A program made the translations under genes and the position numbers. A DNA stretch of 64,000 bases from Verrucomicrobiaceae bacterium (GTDB lineage Bacteria > Verrucomicrobiota > Verrucomicrobiia > Verrucomicrobiales > Akkermansiaceae): contig JAIXWR010000013.1 in NCBI GenBank assembly GCA_027491155.1, forward strand, positions 1 to 64,000, in the 5' to 3' direction. Shown here piece by piece: positions 1 through 8,837 of this stretch (position 1 is its first letter; the number at the start of each line of letters is the position of its first letter). Below the pieces are notes generated by a model. The model searched no databases. It worked only from the letters and a program-made list of their open reading frames with translations, and was not told the origin of the DNA.

Positions 1-11
1 AAAACGGCGAG

Positions 12-75
12 CGGAAAGCCGGTCAGGAAAGGTTGTTTGGTCACACTCTCTAACCGTACCCGGGCCGGCTTTCCG
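12..75. repeat. 11-bp perfect inverted repeat
   Basis: The arms CGGAAAGCCGG (12-22) and CCGGCTTTCCG (65-75) are perfect reverse complements about 42 bases apart. The stretch from 1 to 284 holds no convincing gene. The repeat could be a remnant of a mobile element end or the terminator stem of a gene lying left of the window; no T-run follows either arm. Confidence 0.45.
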
Positions 76-117
76 TCTGCTGATTTCCAACGAAATCCAG
101 CTTAATCCCGTGCCATT

Positions 118-160
118 CGCGCCAGGCATTTAGTTGGTGGATAACGCGCCAGGCATTTAG
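118..160. repeat. short direct repeat, CGCGCCAGGCATTTAG
   Basis: The 16-mer CGCGCCAGGCATTTAG occurs at 118-133 and again at 145-160. A third, partial copy (GATAACGCGCCAGGC) lies at 767-781, just beyond the ancestral end of the gene that starts at 285. The copies therefore bracket that small gene. Their origin is unknown. Confidence 0.5.
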
Positions 161-284
161 CTCGGGATGCGTCTGTGTTCGGATCGATGCGCTCCGTCTG
201 AATAGTCCCGCGGGGGCTTGCGTCGGAGTCCTCTCAAGAACGCCTGTGTCCGGGCGGACGAATCCACACTGATCTGACAGAACC

Positions 285-785
285 ATGAAGACCACCCTTG
301 CGCTATTGTTCCTCCTCTCGCTCGGTGCATCGGCTGATTCCATCCGTCAATTCGACGACCTCCATGCCGATCCGGAGCGTGGAATCGTCCGCCTGCTCCG
401 CAGGACTCACGAGGATGGGAAGGTGACCATGACGTATCTGAATGTGAGTCAGATCATCAAAGTCATGCTCAAGACGGAGGCGAAGGGGCCGGATGCCCGG
501 ACCACGCTGATCATCGTCAGTTCCGAGCTCGAACCGGACGAGATTACGAACCAGCCGATCGACACCAAGTATGTCACCTACGAGGTCCGATTTCCCACGC
601 TGCAGCTCGCCGAGGAAGCGATCGAGAAGATGTTCGCGAAGAAGGGGGAATCTGGCGGCGTGAGCCAGCCGGTTGCTCCGCCCAAGGAGAAGCCGCGCCG
701 CCCAAGGAGAAGCCGCGGAGTGACAACAAAGCTGAAGTGGAATAGGGTCCACGGGGTTAAGGCCCAGATAACGCGCCAGGCTTGA
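285..785 (+). CDS. small secreted protein of unknown function, C-terminus frameshifted
   Basis: I do not recognise this 166-residue protein. It begins with a clear signal peptide (about residues 1-17, MKTTLALLFLLSLGASA), so the product should be exported. The start ATG at 285 is the only one that includes the signal peptide. Near the 3' end a 20-base unit (681-700) is repeated in tandem at 701-720. Because 20 is not a multiple of three, the frame shifts. Without the duplication the protein would end as APPKEKPRSDNKAEVE at a TAG at 743-745. With it, translation runs into an Arg/Lys-rich tail and stops at 785, inside a repeated intergenic motif. The first 137 or so residues look intact; the tail is probably an artefact of the mutation. 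Confidence 0.6.
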   Translation: MKTTLALLFLLSLGASADSIRQFDDLHADPERGIVRLLRRTHEDGKVTMTYLNVSQIIKVMLKTEAKGPDARTTLIIVSSELEPDEITNQPIDTKYVTYEVRFPTLQLAEEAIEKMFAKKGESGGVSQPVAPPKEKPRRPRRSRGVTTKLKWNRVHGVKAQITRQA

Positions 786-813
786 TGCCTGTCGTGAACT
801 ACAGCCGGATCCG

Positions 814-2601
814 CTACTCGGGGCTCTTCCCCGTCGCGGGTTTCGGAGCTTGCCTATCATCCGGCTCCGGCCGCGGGGCTTGCACGGGTTCGCCGGGGGC
901 TTCCGGTAGGATGTCCGTCGTACGATTGTCGCGCTTCTCCACGTTCTCGCACTTCTTCAACTCGATCGCCTCGTTCACGCCGAGGGCGGGCTTCTCCCGG
1001 TCGCGGATGCGGTTCCCTTCGATGACCAAGCCGTCGGTGGAAGTCACAAGGATCTGCGGGGCGGGCGAGTTCTCGATCCGGTTGCCGCCGATGGCGATGT
1101 TCCGGTGGGCGCCCGCCGGGGAAACCTCTCCTTTTCCGCCCTTCGAGACCACCGCGATCGCGCGGCCGAAGCCGTTCCGGATCACGTTGTCGCGGATGAC
1201 CACGTCGCTGCCGCTTCCCGCTTCCAGCCACCAGTATTCGGGCGAGACCTTGATGGCTTCCATCCAGCAGCCGTCCAAGCGGTTCCCCCGGATCTCGCCA
1301 TGGCTCGATTTGACCAGGATGCCCCGGGAACGATTGAAGCCGAACTTGCAATCGATGACCTTGAAGTGATTCCCGACCCGGTTCGCCGAGCAGATCAGGG
1401 AGCCGGCCGGCAATTGCACGGGGCGATCCAGGGTGATCCGGAATGCCTTCGTCAACGCGGCGCCGGAGTGATTCTTCAGGTCCTCGTGGAGGCGCAGCTT
1501 GCCGAGAAACGCCACCTCCTCGTCCAAGGAGCGGCCGATCCGCTTGACCGATACCACCCGCGCGTCGGGGAGCCTGAGACCGTCGAACGATACCAGTTCC
1601 ACCGGATCTCCCGGGACGATGTTCATTTCCCGTTTCGCGAGGACGCGCAATTCGTTCCCCTTGCTTTCCATGACCACGTGGTAGTCGCCGTTGATCGCCA
1701 CGCAGTCGTCGCCCAGAAAGCGCGCCTCGCACCCGATGTAACTGGGACCGGTCTCCGCATGCTTGCTGTGGAAGCCGTCGGCGTTCAGCGAGCGGATGCG
1801 CGGGCTCGCCCGCTCCCGGATGTCCGTTTCCGCCGGGCGGCGGTCGACGATGCACTGCCGGTAAACCGTTCCGCTGCAGCCGGACTCGAAAAAGCCGAAG
1901 GAGTTCGAGGCGTGGAGTTTGACACCCGCCAGAGTCACTTTCCTCGAATCCTCCAGGGCCACCGCGTGCGGGATGCTTCCTCCCGGCGCGTTGCCACAGG
2001 CGATGGCGATGATGTCACCGACCCTCTCGGGAATCTCCTTCTTGCCGTGAGCGGATTTGACCACGCGAAGCCGGCCGGGAGCTTCCTGCGTGACCTTGCA
2101 TCCGTGGTAGCTGCCGAAGCGCAGCTCGCGGGTGTCGGGACGGAAGATCTCGTACTTCGCTCCCGTGATCTCGCCATCCTGCGGATAGCCCGCAAACAGC
2201 CGGATGTCATGAACCCGCCCGTCGGCGGAGATGCCCGTGATCTCGCCCTGGGTGAAAGGAAGCGGGTCGTAATCGATGACGAGCCCCGTCAGGGTCAGGT
2301 TCGAGCAGCCCGTGATGGAGAGGGCACGGGTGGTTTCCGTGCAGATCAACTCCACGCCTTCCGCCACGATCTCGACGTCCTTGAGGTCCGCCAAGACGAG
2401 GTGGATCCGGTTCCGGGGCACCACGCGATACCGGCCGGGCGGGACCGTGATCCGCTTGCTTCCCTCCTTCAGCTGGCGGTCGATGTATCCTTGCAAGTCG
2501 AACGCAGCAGCCGCTTGCGGGCCTGGATTTTCTTCAGCCTCGGCAGGAAGTGCGAGGCTCCACACCAGGGCGAGGAGGCACGGCAGCAGGAGGCGATTCA
2601 T
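814..2601 (-). CDS. secreted right-handed beta-helix (pectin-lyase-fold) hydrolase
   Basis: This 595-residue protein starts with a signal peptide (residues 1-22, MNRLLLPCLLALVWSLALPA) and continues as a right-handed parallel beta-helix of short repeating turns. The ATG at 2601 is chosen because it carries the signal peptide; the frame is open further upstream. Residues 274-281 (ADGFHSKH) and 297-305 (GDDCVAING) resemble the NTD and GDDC(V/I)AI catalytic blocks of GH28 polygalacturonases. The N-terminal layout (a beta strand, then ITVPPGRYRV, then LTLTGLVIDYDPLPFTQG) also recalls GH110-type alpha-galactosidases. The fold call is firm; the glycan substrate is not. It most likely acts outside the inner membrane on a plant or algal polysaccharide or host glycan. 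Confidence 0.75.
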   Translation of the reverse strand: MNRLLLPCLLALVWSLALPAEAEENPGPQAAAAFDLQGYIDRQLKEGSKRITVPPGRYRVVPRNRIHLVLADLKDVEIVAEGVELICTETTRALSITGCSNLTLTGLVIDYDPLPFTQGEITGISADGRVHDIRLFAGYPQDGEITGAKYEIFRPDTRELRFGSYHGCKVTQEAPGRLRVVKSAHGKKEIPERVGDIIAIACGNAPGGSIPHAVALEDSRKVTLAGVKLHASNSFGFFESGCSGTVYRQCIVDRRPAETDIRERASPRIRSLNADGFHSKHAETGPSYIGCEARFLGDDCVAINGDYHVVMESKGNELRVLAKREMNIVPGDPVELVSFDGLRLPDARVVSVKRIGRSLDEEVAFLGKLRLHEDLKNHSGAALTKAFRITLDRPVQLPAGSLICSANRVGNHFKVIDCKFGFNRSRGILVKSSHGEIRGNRLDGCWMEAIKVSPEYWWLEAGSGSDVVIRDNVIRNGFGRAIAVVSKGGKGEVSPAGAHRNIAIGGNRIENSPAPQILVTSTDGLVIEGNRIRDREKPALGVNEAIELKKCENVEKRDNRTTDILPEAPGEPVQAPRPEPDDRQAPKPATGKSPE

Positions 2602-2826
2602 GATTCTGTGATCTCGGGCAGGGGCAGGGAAGGCGCCATCGGGAACCCTTGCAACAGGGATTTCAGAACCGTCGGCTTCCAACGGCCGGTTCCAGCGGTG
2701 AAACGGACCGGCACCGTCGCCCCGGCAGACCGGATCGGGCTGAACTCCATGCCACGGTCGGAGTGTTGCATCTGGACTTGGGTCACGGAGGCATGCCAGC
2801 ATGATCCCGATCCGAATGGTTGAAGT

Positions 2827-3921
2827 ATGAGCTCCTCCCCGTTGTCTTCCCTTTTCTTGGCCACCTGTTGCTGCGTGCTCTTTCCGGCGACCGTCGGCGC
2901 TACGACCTCGGTGTCCGTCTACGCTTTGAATTCCGACGGCGGCACGACCAGCAGCCCAACGAACCAGCCCGTCGAGGACACTGAAAGCCAGAGTTCATTC
3001 GCCGACGGGGCCAGCGGGCAGCGGTCCGATTATTCCGGCACCTCATGGGCCCGCTCCGAAACCGGCTGGCTGCGGCTGAATACCGTCGGAGCTGCTTCCG
3101 CACGGTCTCCGGTCGGCTCGTGGAGCGGCCAAGGCAAGGCCGAGTCGGTGGCTTCCTAGGATGATACCTTGACCGTGAATGCGGGACCCTCCTTGCATGG
3201 CCAGCCCGGCGAGATGACCGCAACCCTCGTGATCGATGGCAGCCTGGGACTGGCAGGGGGTGATTCCTACGCGGGCGGACCATTGAAGAACGATGCCGGC
3301 AGCTACTTTACGATCGAAGCGAGGATGAACGGCGTTGTCGGGAAATACGGCTCCAACCTGAACTTCCAGGGCGGCTCGCAGTTGCGCTATGTGACTGGCG
3401 GCGGAACCCAGGTTTCGGCTTACACCGGCAATCTGATCGGACCGGGCACTTGGCAGATCAAGTTTTCCTTTGTCTTCGGGCAGCCGGCCAGCCTGAGGAT
3501 CAACGGCAAGGCAATCTCCGACGCGAGGGCGGTGGTTTATTCCGCTGCCGACGGTTTGAAGCACGTCGAATCGACTTCTGACTTCCGCGGCGGAATCCGA
3601 TGGGCGGGCATTTCCGAAGTGCGGCAGTCCAACGGAAGCGTGGTTCCCACCTACACGGTCACGGCGGGCTCGAACTTCAACTACGCAGCCGGGATTTCCG
3701 CCGGCGTCTTCGGGATCACCGGTTTTTCCGTATCCCCTGCCGGCATTCTGATTACCTGGACCGACTCCGCCATCCGTTCCTACACCGTCGAGAAAAGCAC
3801 TTCGATGACCGCTGGCAGCTGGAGTCCGGTTCCAGGAATCGTTTGGCCGGTTACCGGCAACTCGATTCTGTTGCCTGCCCAGACGGAACCGCGGGCGTTC
3901 TTCAGGCTGAGGGCGGAGTAG
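2827..3921 (+). pseudogene. exported surface protein split by one in-frame TAG
   Basis: One reading frame runs from ATG 2827 to the stop at 3919-3921, interrupted only by TAG at 3157-3159. The first part (110 residues) has a signal peptide (MSSSPLSSLFLATCCCVLFPATVGA). The second part resumes directly after the stop as DDTLTVNAGPSLHGQPGEMTATLVIDG, which has no signal peptide or start codon of its own except TTG 3169. The C-terminus (ITWTDSAIRSYTVEKSTSMTAGSWSPV, ending FFRLRAE) matches a tail repeatedly seen in exported Verrucomicrobia proteins, including one near 46.1 kb in this window. Codon use and composition stay the same across the stop. A single nonsense mutation (for example from CAG, TGG or TAC) is the simplest reading; functional readthrough cannot be excluded. 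Confidence 0.75.
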
Positions 3922-4054
3922 TGCGAAGCGCTGCTTGAAAGCCGGTTCGGGTTGGGAAGATCCAACACCATCCATCCGGGCGGACGGCAGAAATTCATCG
4001 CGGGCCGCACACACGCTGGAACTCACGGGATAGGGCCTTCCCTGGCACCGGCTT

Positions 4055-4747
4055 TCATTCCACCCCGAACAGCCGCGCGATTTCCTTCGCCGCGAGGTCG
4101 TGGCCTTCGCGGTTCGGGTGGTTGATCTGGCTGAGCAGGCTGTCCTGCTTCACCCCGCCGGCGAGCGCGGCTTTCCAGGCAGCCCACACATCGGCCACCG
4201 GCACGCCTTCTTCCTGCGCCACCTTGCGGATGATCTCCGCGCGGATTTCGAGCGGCTCGTCCGCCGCGCCGATCTTCACGTCCTGCGCCCCGGTCGGCGT
4301 GATGAAGACCACCGGCACGCCCTGGGCTTTCGCCGCCCGGGCCATCGCGCGCCACGACTTCTCCACCTCGGCCACCGGCACGCGGCGGTCGTTCAGCGCG
4401 TAGTCGATGAAGATCACGTCGGGCCGCATCGACAGCACGTCCTTCTCGAACCGCGCCGCGCCGCTCACGCTGTTCTCGCCGCCGATCGCGGTGACGATGG
4501 CGTTCATCACCGCATGCGGGTGTTTCGCCTTGATCCTGCCGAGTGCGAGCAGGGGATAGGACTCGAAGGGCTTCACCTCCGGCGTCTTGTGATAGCCCGC
4601 GGGGACGCTGTGGCCGTGGAAGACGAGGTTGACCACGCGGTTCTTCGGCCACGGCTTGTTCAGCTCCGCGAGCAGTGGGTCGGGGAGGGCCGGCTCGGCG
4701 GCAAGCAGGGAACCGCAGGCGAGGAAGAACAGGATCAGACGCTTCAT
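4055..4747 (-). CDS. secreted SGNH/GDSL-type hydrolase (esterase)
   Basis: The 230-residue product has a signal peptide (residues 1-17) followed by an SGNH hydrolase domain. The nucleophile block is FHGHS, with Ser47 replacing the usual GDS context. Gly90 fits block II, ALND (117-120) is block III with Asn119, and NHPNREGH (209-216) is the block V catalytic region with the terminal His. The family removes acyl groups (acetyl, feruloyl) from polysaccharides or lipids. The protein is compact and has no carbohydrate-binding module. It stands 73 bases upstream (in transcription order) of the rhodanese gene on the same strand. Substrate cannot be read from sequence. Confidence 0.8.
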   Translation of the reverse strand: MKRLILFFLACGSLLAAEPALPDPLLAELNKPWPKNRVVNLVFHGHSVPAGYHKTPEVKPFESYPLLALGRIKAKHPHAVMNAIVTAIGGENSVSGAARFEKDVLSMRPDVIFIDYALNDRRVPVAEVEKSWRAMARAAKAQGVPVVFITPTGAQDVKIGAADEPLEIRAEIIRKVAQEEGVPVADVWAAWKAALAGGVKQDSLLSQINHPNREGHDLAAKEIARLFGVE

Positions 4748-4820
4748 GCCGGAGAGGCTAGCTTACGGCGCAAGCCTCCGCGCACCCGGTGAGGATCCCG
4801 CATATCACCTGCTGTCGTCC

Positions 4821-5210
4821 TCACTTCTCCACCGGCTTGCCCGCCTTTTGCCATGCGGTGATGCCGCCGGCCATGTCGTGCACGGTGCCGAATCCGGCCT
4901 CGCGGAGTGCCTTGGTCGCCTTCGCGCTGCGGCCGCCGCTGCGGCAGTAGACGAGCACCGGCTTCTTCGGATCGAGCGCCGCCTTGGCCTTCTCAAGAAA
5001 GCCCTCCGCGGCGAAATCCACGCGCTTCGCCCCCTTGAGATGCCCTTCGTCCCACTCTTCCTGTGTGCGGACGTCCAGCAACTGGATGCCATCGGCGATC
5101 AGCTTCTCCGCCTGTTCGATCTTCACCGGCGCGTCCTTCGAGGGTTCATCCGCGGCGAGGGCGAGGCAGGAAAACAGCGGGACCAGCAGGAGAGCGAGCA
5201 AGGTTTTCAT
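4821..5210 (-). CDS. exported single-domain rhodanese-like protein
   Basis: This 129-residue protein has a signal peptide (about residues 1-20) and one rhodanese domain. The active-site loop VYCRSGGRS places the catalytic Cys at residue 89. LLDVRTQEEWDEGHLKGAKRVDF (split as LLDVRTQEEW and DEGHLKGA) is the canonical N-terminal motif of the fold. Periplasmic single-domain rhodaneses are thought to transfer sulfane sulfur or bind thiosulfate, cyanide or redox partners. It sits between an SGNH hydrolase gene and rsgA on the same strand, with 41 bases to rsgA; nothing suggests a shared pathway. Confidence 0.85.
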   Translation of the reverse strand: MKTLLALLLVPLFSCLALAADEPSKDAPVKIEQAEKLIADGIQLLDVRTQEEWDEGHLKGAKRVDFAAEGFLEKAKAALDPKKPVLVYCRSGGRSAKATKALREAGFGTVHDMAGGITAWQKAGKPVEK

Positions 5211-5251
5211 CCTTCACCGCTAAACCCCGATCCGCGCCGCGGCAAACGCTT

Positions 5252-6379
5252 TCAAGCGCGCCACTCGCCGCGCTCGTCTTCCTCGAGCTGGATCCGGTCG
5301 TTGAGGTTGCGCGCCTTCACCCGGCTATTGCGCTTGGCCCAGCGCTCGACGGTCATCTGCCGTTTCTTCGCGAGGTGGCGCAGCTTCTCGATCTCGTCGT
5401 CGAGGTTGAGGAAGCTCTCCAGCCGGTGGAGGTCGAGCTTCCCTTCCGCCACCGCCGCGCGGATCGCGCAGCCCTTGTCGTTGCCGTGCTTGCAATCGGC
5501 GAAGCGGCACTCGGCGGACATCGCCTCCACGTCGGCAAAGCTCTCGCGCAGCGTCCGCTCGTCGGTCCACATCTGGATCTCCCGCATCCCCGGATTGTCG
5601 ATCAGCATGCCGCCCTTCGGCAGCGGCACGAGCTCGCGCGAGGTGGTGGTGTGGCGGCCCTTGCCGGTCACGTCGTTGACCTCGCCGGTCCATTGCCATT
5701 CCTCGCCGTAAAGCTGGTTGACCAGCGTCGACTTGCCGACTCCGGAAGAACCGACGATGCACATCGTCACGCCCTTCTTGAGATACTTCTTCAGCACGTG
5801 CAGCCCCTTGCCGCCCAGGGCGCTCGTGACGTGGATGTCGGCCTCGGGACAGAGTTCGCGCAGCTCGGCCGCGCAGGCCTCGTTGTGAGCCTTCGGGAAA
5901 AGGTCGGCCTTGTTCACCAGCACCACCGCCTTCGCGCCGCTGCGGGCGATCAACGCGAAATAGCGCTCCATCCGCCGCGGGTTGTGGTCGGGACCGGAAT
6001 CGGTGACCACCGCGACGACGTCGACGTTCGCGCCGATCACCTGCTCTTCCACGGTCTTGCCCGGCATCTTCCGCGAGAAGCACGACCTCCGCGGCAGCCG
6101 GGCGCGGATCACGTGGTCGGTGTTTTCGTCGCCGAGTTCCACCGCAACCCAGTCGCCGACCGCCGGCAGGTCGGCATCGTTCACCGCCTCGTGCCACACC
6201 TTGCCGCCGAGCACGCAGTCGATCTCCTCGATTTCACCGTCGCCGTCGTCGTCAGGAACGAAGGCGCTGTAATTGATGGTCGTCTCGCGGATCAGTCGCG
6301 CGGGGACCCAGCCTTTCGCCGCGTAGGGGGCGAAGGCCTTCGCGAAAAACTCGTCCCATCCCAGTTCGGCGAAAGTCAT
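5252..6379 (-). CDS. rsgA: ribosome small-subunit-dependent GTPase RsgA
   Basis: RsgA is a late 30S-maturation GTPase that tests the decoding centre before subunit joining. The 375-residue protein has the expected order: an OB-fold N-terminal domain, then a circularly permuted GTPase domain with G4 NKAD (156-159), G1 GSSGVGKST (210-218), the switch THR-like segment near 243-246 and G3 DNPG (261-264). A C-terminal zinc knuckle uses Cys291, Cys296, His298 and Cys304. The permuted motif order is diagnostic for the family. A promoter-like TCGACA, 17 bases, TAGCTT lies just upstream of the start, so the gene probably has its own promoter. Confidence 0.95.
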   Translation of the reverse strand: MTFAELGWDEFFAKAFAPYAAKGWVPARLIRETTINYSAFVPDDDGDGEIEEIDCVLGGKVWHEAVNDADLPAVGDWVAVELGDENTDHVIRARLPRRSCFSRKMPGKTVEEQVIGANVDVVAVVTDSGPDHNPRRMERYFALIARSGAKAVVLVNKADLFPKAHNEACAAELRELCPEADIHVTSALGGKGLHVLKKYLKKGVTMCIVGSSGVGKSTLVNQLYGEEWQWTGEVNDVTGKGRHTTTSRELVPLPKGGMLIDNPGMREIQMWTDERTLRESFADVEAMSAECRFADCKHGNDKGCAIRAAVAEGKLDLHRLESFLNLDDEIEKLRHLAKKRQMTVERWAKRNSRVKARNLNDRIQLEEDERGEWRA

Positions 6380-6388
6380 CCGGGCGGG

Positions 6389-6417
6389 AAGCTAGCCGTC
6401 GCAATGGAGGCTGTCGA
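6389..6417 (-). promoter_or_regulatory. candidate promoter of rsgA
   Basis: On the minus strand TCGACA (6412-6417) is followed after 17 bases by TAGCTT (6389-6394), about 10 bases from the rsgA start codon. The TAGCTT box is the same as the -10 boxes found upstream of rpsA and tRNA-Glu in this window. Transcription from it would give a very short leader. Confidence 0.45.
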
Positions 6418-6436
6418 TCCCCGCGGTCCGCCGGGC

Positions 6437-7312
6437 TCAGAACCCGAGATGGATCCGCAGCAACTGCCGGTGGGCGCGGCCGACGTTCAGGGTCGTGCCG
6501 TCGGATAGCACCAGTTGCCATTGCCCGCCGCCGCGTTCCAGCCGCGCGATCGCATCGACCCGCACGATCGCCCCGCGGTGGACGCGCTGGAATTCTTCCT
6601 TCGGCAACAAGCCTTCCCACTCCCGCACGCTCCGCCGCTCGGTGGCGGGCCGGTTCCCGCGGGTGTGCACCACGGTGTAATCGCCGTCCGCCTCGATCCA
6701 GAGGATCTCCGAAAGGGGCACCGCCACGGAGCCCGCGCCGGTCCTCAGGTGGATCAGCCGCGATTCCGGCGTGAAGCCGGGGAAGGGGACGCGGGAATTC
6801 CCGCCGCGGTGTTCCAGGCAGCGGGCGATCAGCTCCGCGGCGGAGGCGAGCTCGGAGATCTCGGTCTCGGACCAGTTCCGGTGGCGGCGCACCGAATCGT
6901 AGCCGATCTGAAAGGCCAGCCGCCCGCGGCGGAGCACCGGTAGCGCGAGCAGCGAAAGGATCCCCTGCCGCTGGAACTCGACCTGCAACCCGCGTGCCCG
7001 GCGCGGCATGCGGGCAACGTCGGCAACGAACACCCGCCCGTCCCGCTGCAGTCCCTCGTGCACCCAGGTCCCCGCTTCCACCGGAATCCCCTGCAACTCG
7101 GTGACGAACGACTTCACCCCGGGAGCCGCCCATTCGTGGGTGTTCCAGAGGTGGGTGAAGTCGTCGTCGTAGCGGATCACCCAGGCCCGGTCGGAGCCGT
7201 GGCGCGTCCCGAGCAGCTGGAGGACGTGCGACACGCCCTCGTCCACGTTCTCTCCCAGCAGCCAGCCGGCCACCGATTTCCAGTCGTCGATCGAGAGCGC
7301 TCCCGTTTCCAT
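6437..7312 (-). CDS. GAF-domain transcription regulator with LytTR DNA-binding domain
   Basis: This 291-residue protein combines a sensor-like N-terminal half (about residues 10-165) with a C-terminal LytTR domain (about 190-290). The N-terminal half has GAF character: a central DRAWVIRYDDD strand and LLALPVLRRGRLAFQIGYD, then ERHR-type ends. The LytTR half shows IHLRTGAGSVAVPLSEILWIEADGDYTVVHT-like strands, the RSVREWEGLLP helix, and the FQRVHRGAIVRVDAIARL recognition segment. It lacks a receiver domain, so it is probably controlled by a ligand or redox signal sensed by the GAF half rather than by a histidine kinase. LytTR regulators often bind upstream of surface or polysaccharide genes; the divergent downstream gene is an acyltransferase. 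Confidence 0.8.
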   Translation of the reverse strand: METGALSIDDWKSVAGWLLGENVDEGVSHVLQLLGTRHGSDRAWVIRYDDDFTHLWNTHEWAAPGVKSFVTELQGIPVEAGTWVHEGLQRDGRVFVADVARMPRRARGLQVEFQRQGILSLLALPVLRRGRLAFQIGYDSVRRHRNWSETEISELASAAELIARCLEHRGGNSRVPFPGFTPESRLIHLRTGAGSVAVPLSEILWIEADGDYTVVHTRGNRPATERRSVREWEGLLPKEEFQRVHRGAIVRVDAIARLERGGGQWQLVLSDGTTLNVGRAHRQLLRIHLGF

Positions 7313-7697
7313 GATGTGATTGCTAACTGCTAACGCGCGTCAGGCCGCCGGCATTCGGTCGGATTTCCGAATTATCGCCGATCGCACGCTTTTCCGTCTG
7401 CAGCAGGGATTTCCACCGGGAACGGCCGTTCGTCGAGCGATATGGTCGTTCACCGATTGGGAATTGAGCAAGCGGCCCGCAGATGGAATCCGATGCATGC
7501 CGGACGCGTGCTCATGACCCGTGCGCGGACCGCCTCTCTCCGGGCAAGTCCCCCCCTTTGCCGGGAGAGATGCCCTTTCCTGGAGCCGGGGCAGACGGCA
7601 AAGCACCGCCTGCCCCGGCCGCCCGGCCCTCCCCCAAGCTGTCCGGCGGGAGAATTTCCTGTATCGGGATGGTGTCGGATTCCAAGCTGCGGCCACC
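7313..7697. other. intergenic region without a supported gene
   Basis: This stretch of 385 bases separates the divergent GAF-LytTR gene and the acyltransferase gene. The frame of the acyltransferase is open from 7521, but that extension is Pro/Arg-rich and unlike the family. No tRNA, terminator or clear promoter is visible. It may hold the regulatory region of both genes. Confidence 0.4.
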
Positions 7698-8765
7698 TTG
7701 TCGACCCCGCGAAACACCCAGCTCGACGGTTGGCGCGCCTTCGCCGTGCTGGGCGTGATGTGGCTCCACTGGGCCCCGCGCGAATGGCGCGGCGCGCTGC
7801 CCTTCGAGATCGGCCTGTACTTTTTCCTGACCCTCACCGGGTTTCTGATCACCCGCATCCTGCTGCGCGAAAAGTCGGCCGGCGAGGCAGCCGCCATCCC
7901 CTGGCGCGGCGCGGCCTACGGCCAGTTCCTCAAGCGCCGCGCGCTCCGGATCCTGATCCCGTGCTACGCCGCGATGCTCTTCGCGTGGATCTTCGGGGCG
8001 GACGATCTGCGCGAGCACCCGCTCTACTACCTCACCCACACGGTCAATTTCCACATCGCCTTCCTGCCGCAGTATCCGTCCGGCACGGCGCACTACTGGA
8101 CGCTGGCGATCCAGGTGCAGTTCTACCTCCTGTGGCCGCTGCTGGTCTTCCTCGCTCCCCGCCGCGCCTTGCTGCCGCTCTTCCTGGCCTTCACCGCCCT
8201 CGCCCCGCTCAGCCGCTGGCTGCTGCTCCACCACTTCCCGCAGGTCATCCACCCGGGTGCCATCTCGACCTCCACCGCGGACTACTTCGGGGCCGGGGCC
8301 CTGCTCGCCCTGGCCATGGACCGCGGGATGAAGCCCGGCGACCGGCGCTTGGCCACCGCCGCATGGATCGCTTTCGCCGCCTATGCCGTGCTCTACTGCT
8401 TCGATGAGGCGGACCGCCCGCTCCCCGGCCTGCGGCACGTCCAGCAGACCCTCGTGTCGCTGGCGTTCGCCGGCCTGATCTCGGGCACGCTGCAGGGCTT
8501 CGGCGGCGCACTCGGAAAGGTCCTCGACCACCCCGCCGCCCAGCATCTCGGCAAGTTGAGCTACGGGCTCTACCTCTTTCACACCGCCATGCCGCTGGCC
8601 CTCGGCAAGCTGCTGCCGATTCTCTGGCACCCCGTTTTCACAGGCCCGCTGCTGGCCGTCCGGCTCGCCGCCTTCTTCCTCGCCTCCTGGGGCGTCGCCT
8701 GGCTGTGCTGGCGCTATCTGGAACAGGGCTTGGACCGATTCCGACCCCCCGCTCGCCGGAATTAG
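7698..8765 (+). CDS. membrane acyltransferase, acyltransferase-3 (OafA/YrhL) family
   Basis: The family transfers acetyl or other acyl groups to sugars of lipopolysaccharide, peptidoglycan or exported glycans at the cytoplasmic membrane. I place the start at TTG 7698 (355 residues), because family similarity begins directly there with STPRNTQLDGWRAFAVLGVMWLHW. The conserved His in the first membrane segment (WLHW) and the RxxxR-like FLKRRALRILIPCY motif are present. About ten hydrophobic segments follow, ending with a short basic tail. There is no SGNH domain fused at the C-terminus. The upstream divergent LytTR regulator may control it. Confidence 0.8.
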   Translation: MSTPRNTQLDGWRAFAVLGVMWLHWAPREWRGALPFEIGLYFFLTLTGFLITRILLREKSAGEAAAIPWRGAAYGQFLKRRALRILIPCYAAMLFAWIFGADDLREHPLYYLTHTVNFHIAFLPQYPSGTAHYWTLAIQVQFYLLWPLLVFLAPRRALLPLFLAFTALAPLSRWLLLHHFPQVIHPGAISTSTADYFGAGALLALAMDRGMKPGDRRLATAAWIAFAAYAVLYCFDEADRPLPGLRHVQQTLVSLAFAGLISGTLQGFGGALGKVLDHPAAQHLGKLSYGLYLFHTAMPLALGKLLPILWHPVFTGPLLAVRLAAFFLASWGVAWLCWRYLEQGLDRFRPPARRN

Positions 8766-8837
8766 TCACTTTTTCCGCCAATTCGGAATTTCCCTAGCCC
8801 GCGGAGCCCGGTCATGCTCCCTCCGTCCCGCATCCGT

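Noticed and set aside
2598-2864. An 88-codon minus-strand frame that overlaps the beta-helix start by four bases
   Set aside because: The ATGA overlap looks like coupling, but the sequence has no recognisable domain and its first part lies antisense to the start of the next gene. I could not support it.
3157-3159. TAG as a pyrrolysine codon
   Set aside because: No pyl genes are present in the window and the lineage is not known to use pyrrolysine. Nonsense mutation is simpler.
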